Source: a virus. Taken from it: a stretch of DNA of 34,070 bases. The translations under genes were made by a program, and so were the position numbers. The notes under the pieces were generated by a model. It was given only the letters and a program-made list of their open reading frames with translations, was not told the origin of the DNA and did no database searches. The stretch is taken from the IMG/VR virus record IMGVR_UViG_3300032093_000463, positions 1 to 34,070 of that record; one strand, given 5' to 3'. Within the stretch, counting starts at the first letter, position 1, and each line of letters opens with the position of its first letter. This document shows positions 1-5,763 of the stretch, piece by piece.

Positions 1-137
1 GACAAGTGCACTTCCATGGGGGGATATTTATATATATATGTGTACATCTATAAAAAGCACTGGGGTCATGTGTGTACGATTCGGGCGTTTCGTCGGGGCA
101 TGGGGGGCCCTCATCGGCGCATTGGCCCACTAGTGCA

Positions 138-182
138 CCCCCCGGGGGGAGGGGGGGGGCGACCGGCGGGCCCCCGGGGGGC
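138..182. repeat. G/C-tract palindromes
   Basis: Six C followed by six G at 138-149 form a perfect palindrome. A run of nine G follows, and then a second block of five C and six G (171-181). GTGCACC lies on both flanks, at about 133 and 185. The tracts can form very stable hairpins or quadruplexes. Function is unknown; a genome-end, packaging or replication role is only a guess. Confidence 0.5.
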
Positions 183-227
183 CAGCGTGCACCTATCTAG
201 CGGGTAGGACTGTCACCCCTTGCCACT

Positions 228-424
228 AGTGCCATGCCTACTGGCCGCGTGCCTTGCCTAGCCCGGGGCTATGCCATGCGGTGCGGTGCTGGCCGGGGCT
301 ATGCCTTGCCTTGCCAGTGCTGGCCGTGCCTTGCCGGGGTGTCTGCCTGCCAGTGCCTAGCCTGCCTAGCCCTAGCCTGCCCGGGCTGTGGGCCCGGGCT
401 TGCCTTGCCTGCCCCGTGTGCCAA
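228..424. repeat. TGCC-rich low-complexity repeat array
   Basis: About 200 bases are built from short recurring words. GCCTTGCC occurs about five times, GCCTAGCC about three times, and GGGGCTATGCC, GTGCTGGCC and TGCCAGTGC twice each. The top strand has few A residues. The units are irregular, so this is not a clean tandem repeat and not a CRISPR array. It lies just upstream of the early promoter region, where iterons or repressor-binding clusters would be plausible, but I cannot assign a role. Confidence 0.6.
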
Positions 425-437
425 GCATGGCCCGACA

Positions 438-457
438 CGTGTGACGTAGGTCACACG
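438..457. promoter_or_regulatory. Inverted repeat upstream of early promoter (operator candidate)
   Basis: CGTGTGAC and GTCACACG are perfect 8-bp arms around the loop GTAG. The element ends 20 bp before the -35 box of the promoter at 478-506, a usual place for an operator. The right arm plus two bases (GTCACACGAT) recurs exactly at 12495-12504, in front of the leftward replication operon. Confidence 0.45.
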
Positions 458-477
458 ATATTAGTAGGCAGACACGC

Positions 478-506
478 TTGACACCTTGTGTCCCTGCTAC
501 TATCGT
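478..506 (+). promoter_or_regulatory. Sigma70-type promoter for the rightward early operon
   Basis: A perfect -35 box TTGACA (478-483) is followed after 17 bp by TATCGT (501-506), which fits the actinobacterial TAnnnT -10 pattern. GACAC (471-475) and GTGTC (488-492) are inverted around the -35 box, so a bound protein would block polymerase. Read on the minus strand, the -35 box forms part of TGTCAAG. This is the end of the L5 repressor operator as I recall it, but TTGACA alone accounts for most of that match. The transcript would run into the genes from 876 onward. Confidence 0.6.
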
Positions 507-831
507 TCCCATTAGCACGACAGGCGGGCCCCGCCGAGACAAGCGGGGCAGAGCCAGGGGATAGCACGACCCCCGCCTAGTGGCCCGGCAGGGCCGATGG
601 GGGCAACGGTGACCACGATTCCCCTGGTCCGCACGGTGAGCACCCCCGGCAGGGACCGACCACGGGACTAACGGGACAGGCAGGCGATCACCCCTGGCAG
701 GCATGCCGGGGCCAGAGCCGCCAGATAGCGGACGATACGGGGCACGACGGGCCCGGGGTGTTCACCACTACGCAAGGCAGGCGGGGCCGGTGACAGTGGC
801 CCGGATGCGACGTCTGCCCCTTGCGGTGTGT

Positions 832-852
832 CCCCGGGCATTGGGCCCGGGG
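832..852 (+). repeat. Pre-start hairpin, copy A
   Basis: CCCCGGGC and GCCCGGGG pair around the loop ATTGG. The hairpin ends 23 nt before the ATG at 876, immediately upstream of the GGGGAGG ribosome binding site. Related hairpins with the same 5-nt loop pattern occur at 1568, 2333 and 2801. Confidence 0.65.
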
Positions 853-875
853 GCAGACTGTGGGGAGGCGTAATC

Positions 876-1238
876 ATGGCAAGGACTAAGGAGGAACGCG
901 CCGCGTTCCATGCAACGCTGCGGGGCATGGCCGAGACTGCCGAGCGGGAGCACCCGGAAGCGGTCGCGGCACTGGCCGCGATTCTTGGCAACTATTCCAT
1001 GCGGAACGCGGCCCTCATCTGGTCGCAGTGCCCGGATGCTAAGGCGGTGGCCGGGTTCCATGACTGGCGCAAGGCGGGCCGGGTAGTGCGGAAGGGTGCT
1101 AAGGGTCTGGCGATTCTTGCGCCTATGGCGCGGAAGCGTGAAGACGGGGAGGAAGGGTCCGCGCTGGCAGGGTTCCGCGTAGTGTACGTGTTCGACGTGT
1201 CGCAGACCGAGGCACTGGCCGAAGGGGTGGCGGCGTGA
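876..1238 (+). CDS. ArdC N-terminal-domain-like protein
   Basis: This 120-residue protein resembles the N-terminal single-stranded-DNA-binding domain of ArdC antirestriction proteins (DUF1738-like). It shows a helix-rich start, the segment NYSMRNAALI (about 47-56), and then a stretch on the pattern A.GFHDWRKAGRVVRKGAKG with an ILAP strand, which is typical of that domain. It lacks the C-terminal metalloprotease half of full ArdC, which runs to about 300 residues, so it is a stand-alone domain. The ATG at 876 is preferred because GGGGAGG precedes it. It is the first gene of the early operon, where antirestriction or DNA protection at entry would be useful. Its stop overlaps the next start by four bases (GTGA). 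Confidence 0.6.
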   Translation: MARTKEERAAFHATLRGMAETAEREHPEAVAALAAILGNYSMRNAALIWSQCPDAKAVAGFHDWRKAGRVVRKGAKGLAILAPMARKREDGEEGSALAGFRVVYVFDVSQTEALAEGVAA

Positions 1239-1519
1239 GCGCGGCGACCCTGACACGGTGTGAGTGTGGGAACGTGGCCACCCCTGGCGGGGTGGCGTGT
1301 GAGTGGTGCGAGGCGCACGAGGACTGTCGCACCCCTGCCGGGGTGCGTGTGGGCCGGTCGCATATGGCAGGGACGGCTATCGCATGGTGCGAGGGGTGCG
1401 GTATGCGGTGGGGATATTGGGACTGTGCGTGTGACCTCGCGCATGAGTGCCCGCCGTGTGACTGTGTGTGTCATGACGGGGCAGGGAGCCATGATGAGGC
1501 GGCATGCTGGTGCCGTTAG
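1235..1519 (+). CDS. Cysteine-rich small protein
   Basis: This 94-residue protein starts with GTG inside the GTGA overlap with the upstream gene. It has 15 cysteines, arranged as CxC (9/11), CxxC (22/25), C31, CxxC (52/55), CxC (64/66), C72, then CxCxC (75/77/79) and CxC (91/93), with histidines nearby. Several zinc-ribbon or treble-clef-like sites are likely. I recognise no family. The translational coupling suggests that it is made together with the ArdC-like protein. Its stop codon TAG runs directly into the first copy of the repeated 12-mer. Confidence 0.7.
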   Translation: MSAATLTRCECGNVATPGGVACEWCEAHEDCRTPAGVRVGRSHMAGTAIAWCEGCGMRWGYWDCACDLAHECPPCDCVCHDGAGSHDEAACWCR

Positions 1520-1530
1520 TAGCATGCCAC
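1519..1530 (+). repeat. 12-mer GTAGCATGCCAC, copy 1
   Basis: An exact copy that begins in the last base of the preceding stop codon. GGCATGC at 1501-1507 is inverted relative to GCATGCC at 1522-1528. The GCCAC half can also pair with GTGG near 1556-1559, enclosing a GGCCC/GGGCC stem. It is followed by TAC, which gives GTAGCATGCCACTAC. Confidence 0.75.
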
Positions 1531-1567
1531 TACGCCCGGCCCTAACGGGTCGGGCCGTGGTGCTGGA

Positions 1568-1588
1568 CACCCGGCATGGGGCCGGGTG
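1568..1588 (+). repeat. Pre-start hairpin, copy B
   Basis: CACCCGGC and GCCGGGTG pair around the loop ATGGG. It ends 24 nt before the ATG at 1613 and just upstream of the AGGAGG binding site. The outer pairs differ from the other copies while pairing is kept, which argues that the structure is selected. Confidence 0.65.
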
Positions 1589-1612
1589 CCTTGCATCATG
1601 AGGAGGCACATG

Positions 1613-1813
1613 ATGGGCTGGATTGAAGTGCATATCGACACGGATAACGATGCTTTCGCGGGCGAGGATGGGCACCATGAGGTCGCCCGCATCTTCTCCT
1701 ATCTGGCGGAACGGTTCACGGCTGGCGATGTGCCTAACGGCATGCGTCTGCGGGATATCAACGGGAACCGTGTCGGTTCCGTGGAATACGACGACAACGA
1801 TGAGGAGGTTTAG
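1613..1813 (+). CDS. Hypothetical small acidic protein
   Basis: This 66-residue acidic protein begins MGWIEVHIDT and ends in an Asp/Glu-rich tail (YDDNDEEV). The start at 1613 has AGGAGG (1601-1606) six bases upstream; the ATG at 1610 and a GTG at 1586 are alternatives with poorer spacing. No family is recognised. The fold may be alpha/beta. The next gene follows within four bases, so the two are probably translated together. Confidence 0.65.
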   Translation: MGWIEVHIDTDNDAFAGEDGHHEVARIFSYLAERFTAGDVPNGMRLRDINGNRVGSVEYDDNDEEV

Positions 1814-1816
1814 ATC

Positions 1817-2245
1817 ATGGCTGGATACGTGTTTAATAGTGCGCCGGTTATCTATGCGTACACGGCGGCCGATGCACTGGCGGACGGGTTCCTAGTGTCG
1901 GTGCCGGAAGTGACGGCACGTGAGGCAGGGTTCACCATTCCCGTGGTGATGAGCCGGGGTGCGTGGGATGACTGTGTGACGTGGGATGAGGGGCCCGAGG
2001 GCAACGTAGACCCGGCTAAGCCTGCCACGGGGCAGGATGAGGCGGGCCGCTTGTGGGATGTGTTGTGGCTGGCAAGCCAAGCGGCACGGCGTGCCGCTGG
2101 TGATGACATGGCGGTGTTCGATGTGTTGCGGGTTCCGGCTTATGGCCGGGGCGTGACGGCTAAGCCTGTCAGACTGTGGGCCACTGTGGGCCCGGGTGAT
2201 GACGGTTCCCCACTGGTGACAATCATGCGGCCCGAGGACTACTAG
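1817..2245 (+). CDS. DUF6573-like protein
   Basis: This 142-residue protein matches what I remember of the DUF6573 family, found in actinobacterial plasmids and phages. It has an early segment on the pattern Y.AADALADGFLV.VPE, then TAREAGF, a W-DD-C-V-W stretch, GRLWDVLWLA near the middle, and a C-terminal segment on the pattern GPGDDGSPLVTIM.PEDY. Function is unknown. GAGGAGG precedes the ATG. Its presence beside an ArdC-like domain resembles the cargo of plasmids and integrative elements. Confidence 0.6.
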   Translation: MAGYVFNSAPVIYAYTAADALADGFLVSVPEVTAREAGFTIPVVMSRGAWDDCVTWDEGPEGNVDPAKPATGQDEAGRLWDVLWLASQAARRAAGDDMAVFDVLRVPAYGRGVTAKPVRLWATVGPGDDGSPLVTIMRPEDY

Positions 2246-2256
2246 CGGTCCCGATA

Positions 2257-2268
2257 GTTACATGCCAC
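2257..2268 (+). repeat. 12-mer variant GTTACATGCCAC, copy 2
   Basis: Ten of twelve bases match the consensus. Its GCCACAC (2264-2270) pairs perfectly with GTGTGGC (2277-2283) around TATGCG, forming a 7-bp hairpin directly after the element. It lies 11 bases beyond the stop codon of the upstream gene. Confidence 0.65.
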
Positions 2269-2332
2269 ACTATGCGGTGTGGCGGCCACGACTTAGCAGG
2301 CACCAGGGTGCGGGCCCCTGGCGTGGCACGTT

Positions 2333-2351
2333 GCCCGGCATAGGGCCGGGC
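2333..2351 (+). repeat. Pre-start hairpin, copy C
   Basis: GCCCGGC and GCCGGGC pair around the loop ATAGG. The hairpin ends 19 nt before the ATG at 2371 and abuts the AGGAGGAGG binding site. Confidence 0.65.
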
Positions 2352-2370
2352 ATGGCAGGAGGAGGCAGGC

Positions 2371-2745
2371 ATGGATGTGTTGAGGCAACCTGATGAGAGG
2401 CACGAGCGGGACCGCACGGTAACGCTTAGGTGGCGGACGGGCGAGATGGTGGCCGACGGGTACGGGCGTGAGGGTGAGGTCATCATCACGCTGGACGTAT
2501 CCCACGTCGGGTACGGCAAGCGGTACGTGGCTTCGCTGCGGCGGTCCACGGTGTCAGACGGGTGGGAGCGGTACACGATAGGGGATGGGGTGCAGGTGTA
2601 TTCCGAGCCGTGCGCACGGTTCAGCCGTAGCGGACTGGCACGTGCGCAACTAGCGGCGTGGGATGTGGTGCATGCGTATCAGGGTGATCACGCACTGGTG
2701 TGTGAGTTGGTGGCTCTTGCCAACCGTGAGCCTGTCGCTGCCTAA
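2371..2745 (+). CDS. Hypothetical early protein
   Basis: This 124-residue protein follows a very strong ribosome binding site (GGAGGAGG). It has a charged N-terminus with many Arg and Asp, a beta-rich middle on the pattern EVIITLDVSHVGYG, and an alpha-helical C-terminus rich in Ala and Val. No cysteine cluster, signal peptide or membrane segment is visible. No family is recognised. Codon use is GC-rich like its neighbours. It is flanked on both sides by the repeated intercistronic elements. Confidence 0.7.
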   Translation: MDVLRQPDERHERDRTVTLRWRTGEMVADGYGREGEVIITLDVSHVGYGKRYVASLRRSTVSDGWERYTIGDGVQVYSEPCARFSRSGLARAQLAAWDVVHAYQGDHALVCELVALANREPVAA

Positions 2746-2800
2746 CGGCAGCCGCCCCTACTAGAAGGCATCCCCGTGCGAGCCGGGGGAGGGGCACTGA

Positions 2801-2817
2801 CCCGGCATGGTGCCGGG
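2801..2817 (+). repeat. Pre-start hairpin, copy D
   Basis: CCCGGC and GCCGGG pair around ATGGT; counting the A/T closing pair, the stem is 7 bp. It ends 21 nt before the ATG at 2839, upstream of AAGGAGG. Confidence 0.65.
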
Positions 2818-2838
2818 CTATTGGCAAGGAGGCAAGCC

Positions 2839-3486
2839 ATGACAACGACAAGCATTGAGGGTACGGCAGTGGAGAACGTGACTGTGCTGGCGCTGGACGT
2901 GTCCGTGTTTCGGGATCTCGTAATGTCTGCGGCAGTGGCGGCAGGCAAGGACGACATACTGCCCACGCTGACGGGTATCCGGGTGGAATGGGACTCATTG
3001 AGTGTGCGCATGGTCGCCACTGACCGATTCCGCTTGGTCAAGGCGGAGTGGCTGAGTGCAAGCAACGTGCAGTCGGGTTCGGCGTTGGTGCCTGCCGGTG
3101 ATCTGGTGGCTTACGTAAAGACACTGCCTAAGCCTGCCCGATTCGGGCTGCCGCCCACCGTGGTGATTCACCCCGAGGATGGGCAGGTGCGGTTCACGTG
3201 TGTCACGCACGAGGGTGAAGTGAGTCGCACGATCCGTACGTTGGATGGTGAGTTTCCTAAGTATCAGTCACTCATCCCGACAGGGTTCACTGACCTGCCC
3301 GAGGAGGGTATCGCCATGAATCCTAAGTACGTGGCGGACGTGGCCAAGATGCCGGTCCCCAAGAACGGCGGGGTGCGGGTGCAGTTCACTGGCAGTGGCC
3401 GTCCGATGGTGTGGACACCTATGGCCCCGCTGGATAGCGGTGTGCAGTGGCTTTACCTCTTGATGCCCGCTCGGATCGGAGCGTAG
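2839..3486 (+). CDS. DnaN-like sliding clamp (shortened)
   Basis: This 215-residue protein resembles the DNA polymerase III beta subunit. The diagnostic stretch LPTLTGIRVEWDSLSVRMVA followed by TDRFRL (about 36-60) matches the conserved clamp motif that ends in aTDryRL. Later segments (RTLDGEFPKYQSLIP) match the start of a following clamp domain, and the C-terminus LYLLMPARIGA resembles the MPMRL end of bacterial DnaN. Bacterial clamps have three domains and about 370 residues, so about 40 percent is missing. Ring closure would then need a different oligomer, such as a trimer of a shorter unit. The ATG at 2839 is chosen because AAGGAGG lies nine bases upstream. It may recruit host polymerase or control another clamp-dependent step. 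Confidence 0.7.
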   Translation: MTTTSIEGTAVENVTVLALDVSVFRDLVMSAAVAAGKDDILPTLTGIRVEWDSLSVRMVATDRFRLVKAEWLSASNVQSGSALVPAGDLVAYVKTLPKPARFGLPPTVVIHPEDGQVRFTCVTHEGEVSRTIRTLDGEFPKYQSLIPTGFTDLPEEGIAMNPKYVADVAKMPVPKNGGVRVQFTGSGRPMVWTPMAPLDSGVQWLYLLMPARIGA

Positions 3487-3490
3487 GGCC

Positions 3491-3682
3491 ATGACTACGA
3501 CAGTGGACTTCGCCTACACCGTAACACTGGTGTGGGACTACGCAACGATGACAACGACAGTGAACGTCGAAGATAAGGACAGTGCCTTCGGTGCTGCCAT
3601 TGACCTAATCAACTCACAGTACGGGATTCCGTACTCGCTGCTGGGGTCCGCTGATGACGTGTTGGTGGAGTTGGCGGGCTGA
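3491..3682 (+). CDS. Hypothetical small protein
   Basis: This 63-residue protein starts four bases after the clamp gene stop. It has a beta-rich Thr/Val N-terminus, then a helix and a short acidic C-terminus (DDVLVELAG). There are no cysteines. No family is recognised. The tight spacing to the clamp-like gene suggests co-expression. Confidence 0.6.
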   Translation: MTTTVDFAYTVTLVWDYATMTTTVNVEDKDSAFGAAIDLINSQYGIPYSLLGSADDVLVELAG

Positions 3683-3685
3683 TTA

Positions 3686-3697
3686 GTAGCATGCCAC
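3686..3697 (+). repeat. 12-mer GTAGCATGCCAC, copy 3
   Basis: An exact copy three bases after a stop codon. CCACGG pairs with CCGTGG (3705-3710) around CTGGC. A pre-start-like half element (CCCCGGC + ATAGG, 3714-3725) follows. Its right arm (GGGGC, 3751-3755) is separated from it by an inserted hairpin, CCGTGG/CCACGG. Confidence 0.75.
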
Positions 3698-3788
3698 GGC
3701 TGGCCCGTGGTGGCCCCGGCATAGGCGTGACCGTGGTGCGAGTCCACGGCGGGGCACGCGCAATAAGGCGCAAGGAATGGAGGCAGTG

Positions 3789-4160
3789 ATGAGCACGGCA
3801 ACAATGCTTTACCACTGGGAAGACGAGCGCATCGCTGGTGAGCATGCGCTGGCTGAACGTATTGAGCAGGCGTTCACTGAGATTGAGGCAGTGATCGAAG
3901 ACGTGGACGCTATCGCTTGGGATTCGTGCCACAAGATTTACGTGAGCATGAACCCTGAGCAGACGGCACTGCTTGACGAGTACGGCTATGCGCCGTACCT
4001 AATCCGGCCCGTGGACGTGGAGACTGGGCAACTACTGACGATTCTCAGGTCTTGGTATGAAGATTCGTGCGGGCTTCGGTTCATTAGTGGGTGTGCTGGC
4101 GATCCGCTTGACACTGAGTGGATCACTTTCATCCCGCAGGTATTTATTGAGGCGGCGTGA
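3789..4160 (+). CDS. Hypothetical early protein
   Basis: This 123-residue acidic protein is rich in Glu and Asp in its first half (helical, pattern EQAFTEIEAVIEDVDAIAWD) and has aromatic and hydrophobic residues later. The ATG at 3789 is chosen over 3777 because TGGAGGC lies just upstream with proper spacing. No family is recognised. It contains three cysteines but no clear metal motif. It starts a run of tightly packed small genes with little or no space between them. Confidence 0.65.
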   Translation: MSTATMLYHWEDERIAGEHALAERIEQAFTEIEAVIEDVDAIAWDSCHKIYVSMNPEQTALLDEYGYAPYLIRPVDVETGQLLTILRSWYEDSCGLRFISGCAGDPLDTEWITFIPQVFIEAA

Positions 4161-4161
4161 C

Positions 4162-4368
4162 ATGGCTGTGATTACTAGAAGTGTGACGTTGAAGATCACG
4201 TTTGACACTGACGTGTGGCTGGACCCGCTGGCTTGGGACTGGTCCGATCTTGTGGGTGACGTGTGGGACGGCCCGACTGAGGGCCGCACGGTGCGGCTGG
4301 CTGGCATGCATCTTGATGATGAGGACATTCCGTGGGGAGAGGAGGCAAGTGATGCAGATGCTTCGTGA
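4162..4368 (+). CDS. Hypothetical small protein
   Basis: This 68-residue acidic protein is rich in Trp and Asp (motif WLDPLAWDWSDLVGDVWDG). It starts two bases after the upstream stop. The longer frame from 4057 is rejected because it runs through the upstream gene. The 3' end overlaps the next gene by 17 bases. No family is recognised. Confidence 0.6.
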   Translation: MAVITRSVTLKITFDTDVWLDPLAWDWSDLVGDVWDGPTEGRTVRLAGMHLDDEDIPWGEEASDADAS

Positions 4369-4537
4369 AGTGGTGACACATGAGGGCATTGTGTTTGAGG
4401 CGTGGCCGGAGCATGGCTGCTGGTATCAGCGTGGCCATGCCGACCAGTTGGGTGCACTGCACATGCCTATGGGTGTTGATGGTCGCCCCGTCTTTGAGGA
4501 CTTGGGTGAGGTTGAGGTTCGTTGGGAGGAGGCGTGA
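4352..4537 (+). CDS. Hypothetical small protein
   Basis: A 61-residue protein whose ATG at 4352 has GAGGAGG upstream inside the preceding gene. A GTG one codon earlier is also possible. It is beta-rich with a short aromatic stretch (FEAWPEHGCWYQ). No family is recognised. Its TGA overlaps the next ATG by one base. Confidence 0.6.
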   Translation: MQMLREVVTHEGIVFEAWPEHGCWYQRGHADQLGALHMPMGVDGRPVFEDLGEVEVRWEEA

Positions 4538-4674
4538 TGCATGAGTATTGGGTGCGGCTGGACGCATACGTGCAAGACAACACGCTAGATAACGCTTTGG
4601 AGCGTGCCGTTGATGCCCTATCGGGTATCGCTGTCGAAGTTCATGTAGTGGAAGGAGGGCAGACAGGTGATTGA
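4537..4674 (+). CDS. Hypothetical 45-residue protein
   Basis: The reading frame MHEYWVRLDAYVQDN... continues for 45 codons and stops at 4672-4674. The start is coupled through a TGATG junction, with GGGAGGAGG upstream. The sequence reads like an alpha/beta fold (strand, helix, strand: IAVEVHVVEGG). No family is recognised. It overlaps the next start by eight bases. Confidence 0.55.
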   Translation: MHEYWVRLDAYVQDNTLDNALERAVDALSGIAVEVHVVEGGQTGD

Positions 4675-4876
4675 AGCGATCACGTTCATCGTGTGCGCGT
4701 TCATCATCGGGCCAGCGATCTTCATGCTGGTCGATGAGTGGCGTGAGTTGCGGGCTGACCGTGACTTTTACAAGGAGTTCTATGAGCACATGCGTGCTTC
4801 GGAGATTGACGCAAGCAAGCAGCGGCACCCTGCCGTTGCCGTAAGTAGCATGCCACGACTGAGGAGGATCAAGTGA
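4667..4876 (+). CDS. Small single-pass membrane protein
   Basis: This 69-residue protein starts with GTG after GGAGGG. Residues about 3-22 form one hydrophobic segment (ITFIVCAFIIGPAIFMLV), followed by a charged helical, probably cytoplasmic, tail rich in Arg, Glu and Lys. No family is recognised. Small membrane proteins in phage early regions sometimes act in superinfection exclusion or host takeover, but nothing here shows which. The last codons contain an exact copy of the repeated 12-mer, so that element is translated here. Confidence 0.65.
   Translation: MIEAITFIVCAFIIGPAIFMLVDEWRELRADRDFYKEFYEHMRASEIDASKQRHPAVAVSSMPRLRRIK
4845..4856 (+). repeat. 12-mer GTAGCATGCCAC, copy 4
   Basis: An exact copy, but inside the 3' end of a coding region, 20 bases before its stop and just ahead of the GAGGAGG site of the next gene. 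I see no pairing arm for the GCCAC half here. The sequence rather than the hairpin may therefore be the constant part. Confidence 0.75.
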
Positions 4877-5067
4877 GTGTCCGTGAGTTGGCGAAGTTCA
4901 TTGACAAGGAGTGCTTGCTGCCGGTGGATGGGATGGAGTTCCCGGTGAAGGTGGCTGACGTGAAGCAGTCCTACGGGAACCTGCGGTGCCTGGTGCAGCC
5001 CATTGGTGGCACGGGTGGTGCATGGGTGGATGCGTCGCGGCTTGGTATCACGGGGGAGGACGCATGA
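4873..5067 (+). CDS. Hypothetical small protein
   Basis: A 64-residue protein with GTG start in a GTGA overlap and a GAGGAGG site upstream. The pattern of strands (EFPVKVADVKQSYGNLRCLVQPIGG, split here by turns) and the final WVDASRLGI suggest a small beta barrel, SH3- or KOW-like, but this is only an impression. No family is recognised. It is coupled by ATGA to the next gene. Confidence 0.6.
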   Translation: MSVRELAKFIDKECLLPVDGMEFPVKVADVKQSYGNLRCLVQPIGGTGGAWVDASRLGITGEDA

Positions 5068-5276
5068 GTAGGGCGAAGATGGAGTTGAACTTTGAGCATC
5101 GTGAGTTCGTGGCGATGCTGGATTGCCTGGTGCTTGGCATCACGGAGGCGGTGTCTGACATGGAGTTGGAAAGGCCAACACGTGTGGAGCCTGGCGATGT
5201 GTTGCAGGCAATACGTATTGCGGAGCACATGACGGAGGCGATCAGGACCGGGAGGATTCATGACCACGTGGGCTGA
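5064..5276 (+). CDS. Hypothetical small helical protein
   Basis: A 70-residue, mostly helical protein with evenly spaced Leu, Met and Ile. The ATG at 5064 overlaps the upstream stop (ATGA) and has GGAGGA before it. The longer frame from 4986 runs through the upstream gene and is rejected. No family is recognised. It overlaps the WhiB-like gene by 17 bases, so the two are probably translated in sequence. Confidence 0.6.
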   Translation: MSRAKMELNFEHREFVAMLDCLVLGITEAVSDMELERPTRVEPGDVLQAIRIAEHMTEAIRTGRIHDHVG

Positions 5277-5763
5277 TCGTTGCCGTGAGGAAGGATGCAC
5301 CGAAGGTATCTATGGGGATCGTTACTGCCAGGCACACTACTGGGATAACCGCCATGCGGTGCTCTTGGAGGCGATGGAGGGCACGCAGCCGACACACCCT
5401 GACTTGCTGCCGGTGAAGCCGTTACGTGTGGAGTGGGGGAAGACCGGGTGGGCGGCATACATGCCGCTGCCTGAGCCTCGCAACGATCACCTGTGCCGGG
5501 ATCATCCGGATGACTTCTTCGCTGAGGAGAAGGATCGTGCGTCCACGTCTACGGAGAAGTGGAAGCGGGCGATGGTGTCGTGTATGCGGTGCCCGAGCCG
5601 GGTGCCGTGTGCCGAGTACGGCATCGCTCACTCTCGTGACTTCGGTATTTGGGGTGGCACGACACCGAAGGACAGGAAGCGCATCCTTGCGGTGCGTGGC
5701 CAGGTGTTTGTTGAGTTGCATGCGGCTTGGGGTAGGGATGACATGAAGAAGGAGGCGTCATGA
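5260..5763 (+). CDS. WhiB-like iron-sulfur transcription regulator
   Basis: This 167-residue protein carries the WhiB signature: C79, then C108xxC111xxxxxC117, followed by the G[VI]WGG turn (FGIWGG, 128-133) and a basic tail (TTPKDRKRI) that contacts DNA. WhiB proteins hold a 4Fe-4S cluster, bind the sigma factor of actinobacterial RNA polymerase and reprogram promoters. Phage members can repress host whiB genes or block infection by related phages. This one has an extra N-terminal motif, C8-x4-C13...C23xxH26, that looks like a small zinc finger, making it longer than the usual 80-130 residues. GAGGATTC precedes the ATG. It is coupled by ATGA to the next gene. Confidence 0.88.
   Translation: MTTWADRCREEGCTEGIYGDRYCQAHYWDNRHAVLLEAMEGTQPTHPDLLPVKPLRVEWGKTGWAAYMPLPEPRNDHLCRDHPDDFFAEEKDRASTSTEKWKRAMVSCMRCPSRVPCAEYGIAHSRDFGIWGGTTPKDRKRILAVRGQVFVELHAAWGRDDMKKEAS

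Larger units (their letters stand above)
1..875. other. Non-coding left region with repeats and early promoter
   Basis: I see no convincing gene in this stretch. The open frames on both strands lack ribosome binding sites and have repetitive composition. It holds an AT-rich run near 25-55, G/C-tract palindromes at 138-182, a TGCC-rich array at about 228-424, an inverted repeat at 438-457, a promoter at 478-506, and a leader of about 360 nt with several GC hairpins, for example 528-549. The layout suits a control region and possibly a replication or packaging region, but nothing shows the latter directly. Confidence 0.6.

Noticed and set aside
228-424. CRISPR array
   Set aside because: The repeats are short, irregular and have no unique spacers of uniform length; no cas genes are nearby. 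The Cas4-like call at 11328-12128 fits a phage recombination nuclease.
372-1678. Long minus-strand open frames (for example 768-1256 and 992-1678)
   Set aside because: They are antisense to the early genes in very GC-rich DNA, lack ribosome binding sites and have no protein-like motifs.
4106-4120. A second repressor operator, because CGCTTGACAC is shared with the early promoter
   Set aside because: It lies inside a coding region, has no -10 partner and the match is only ten bases.
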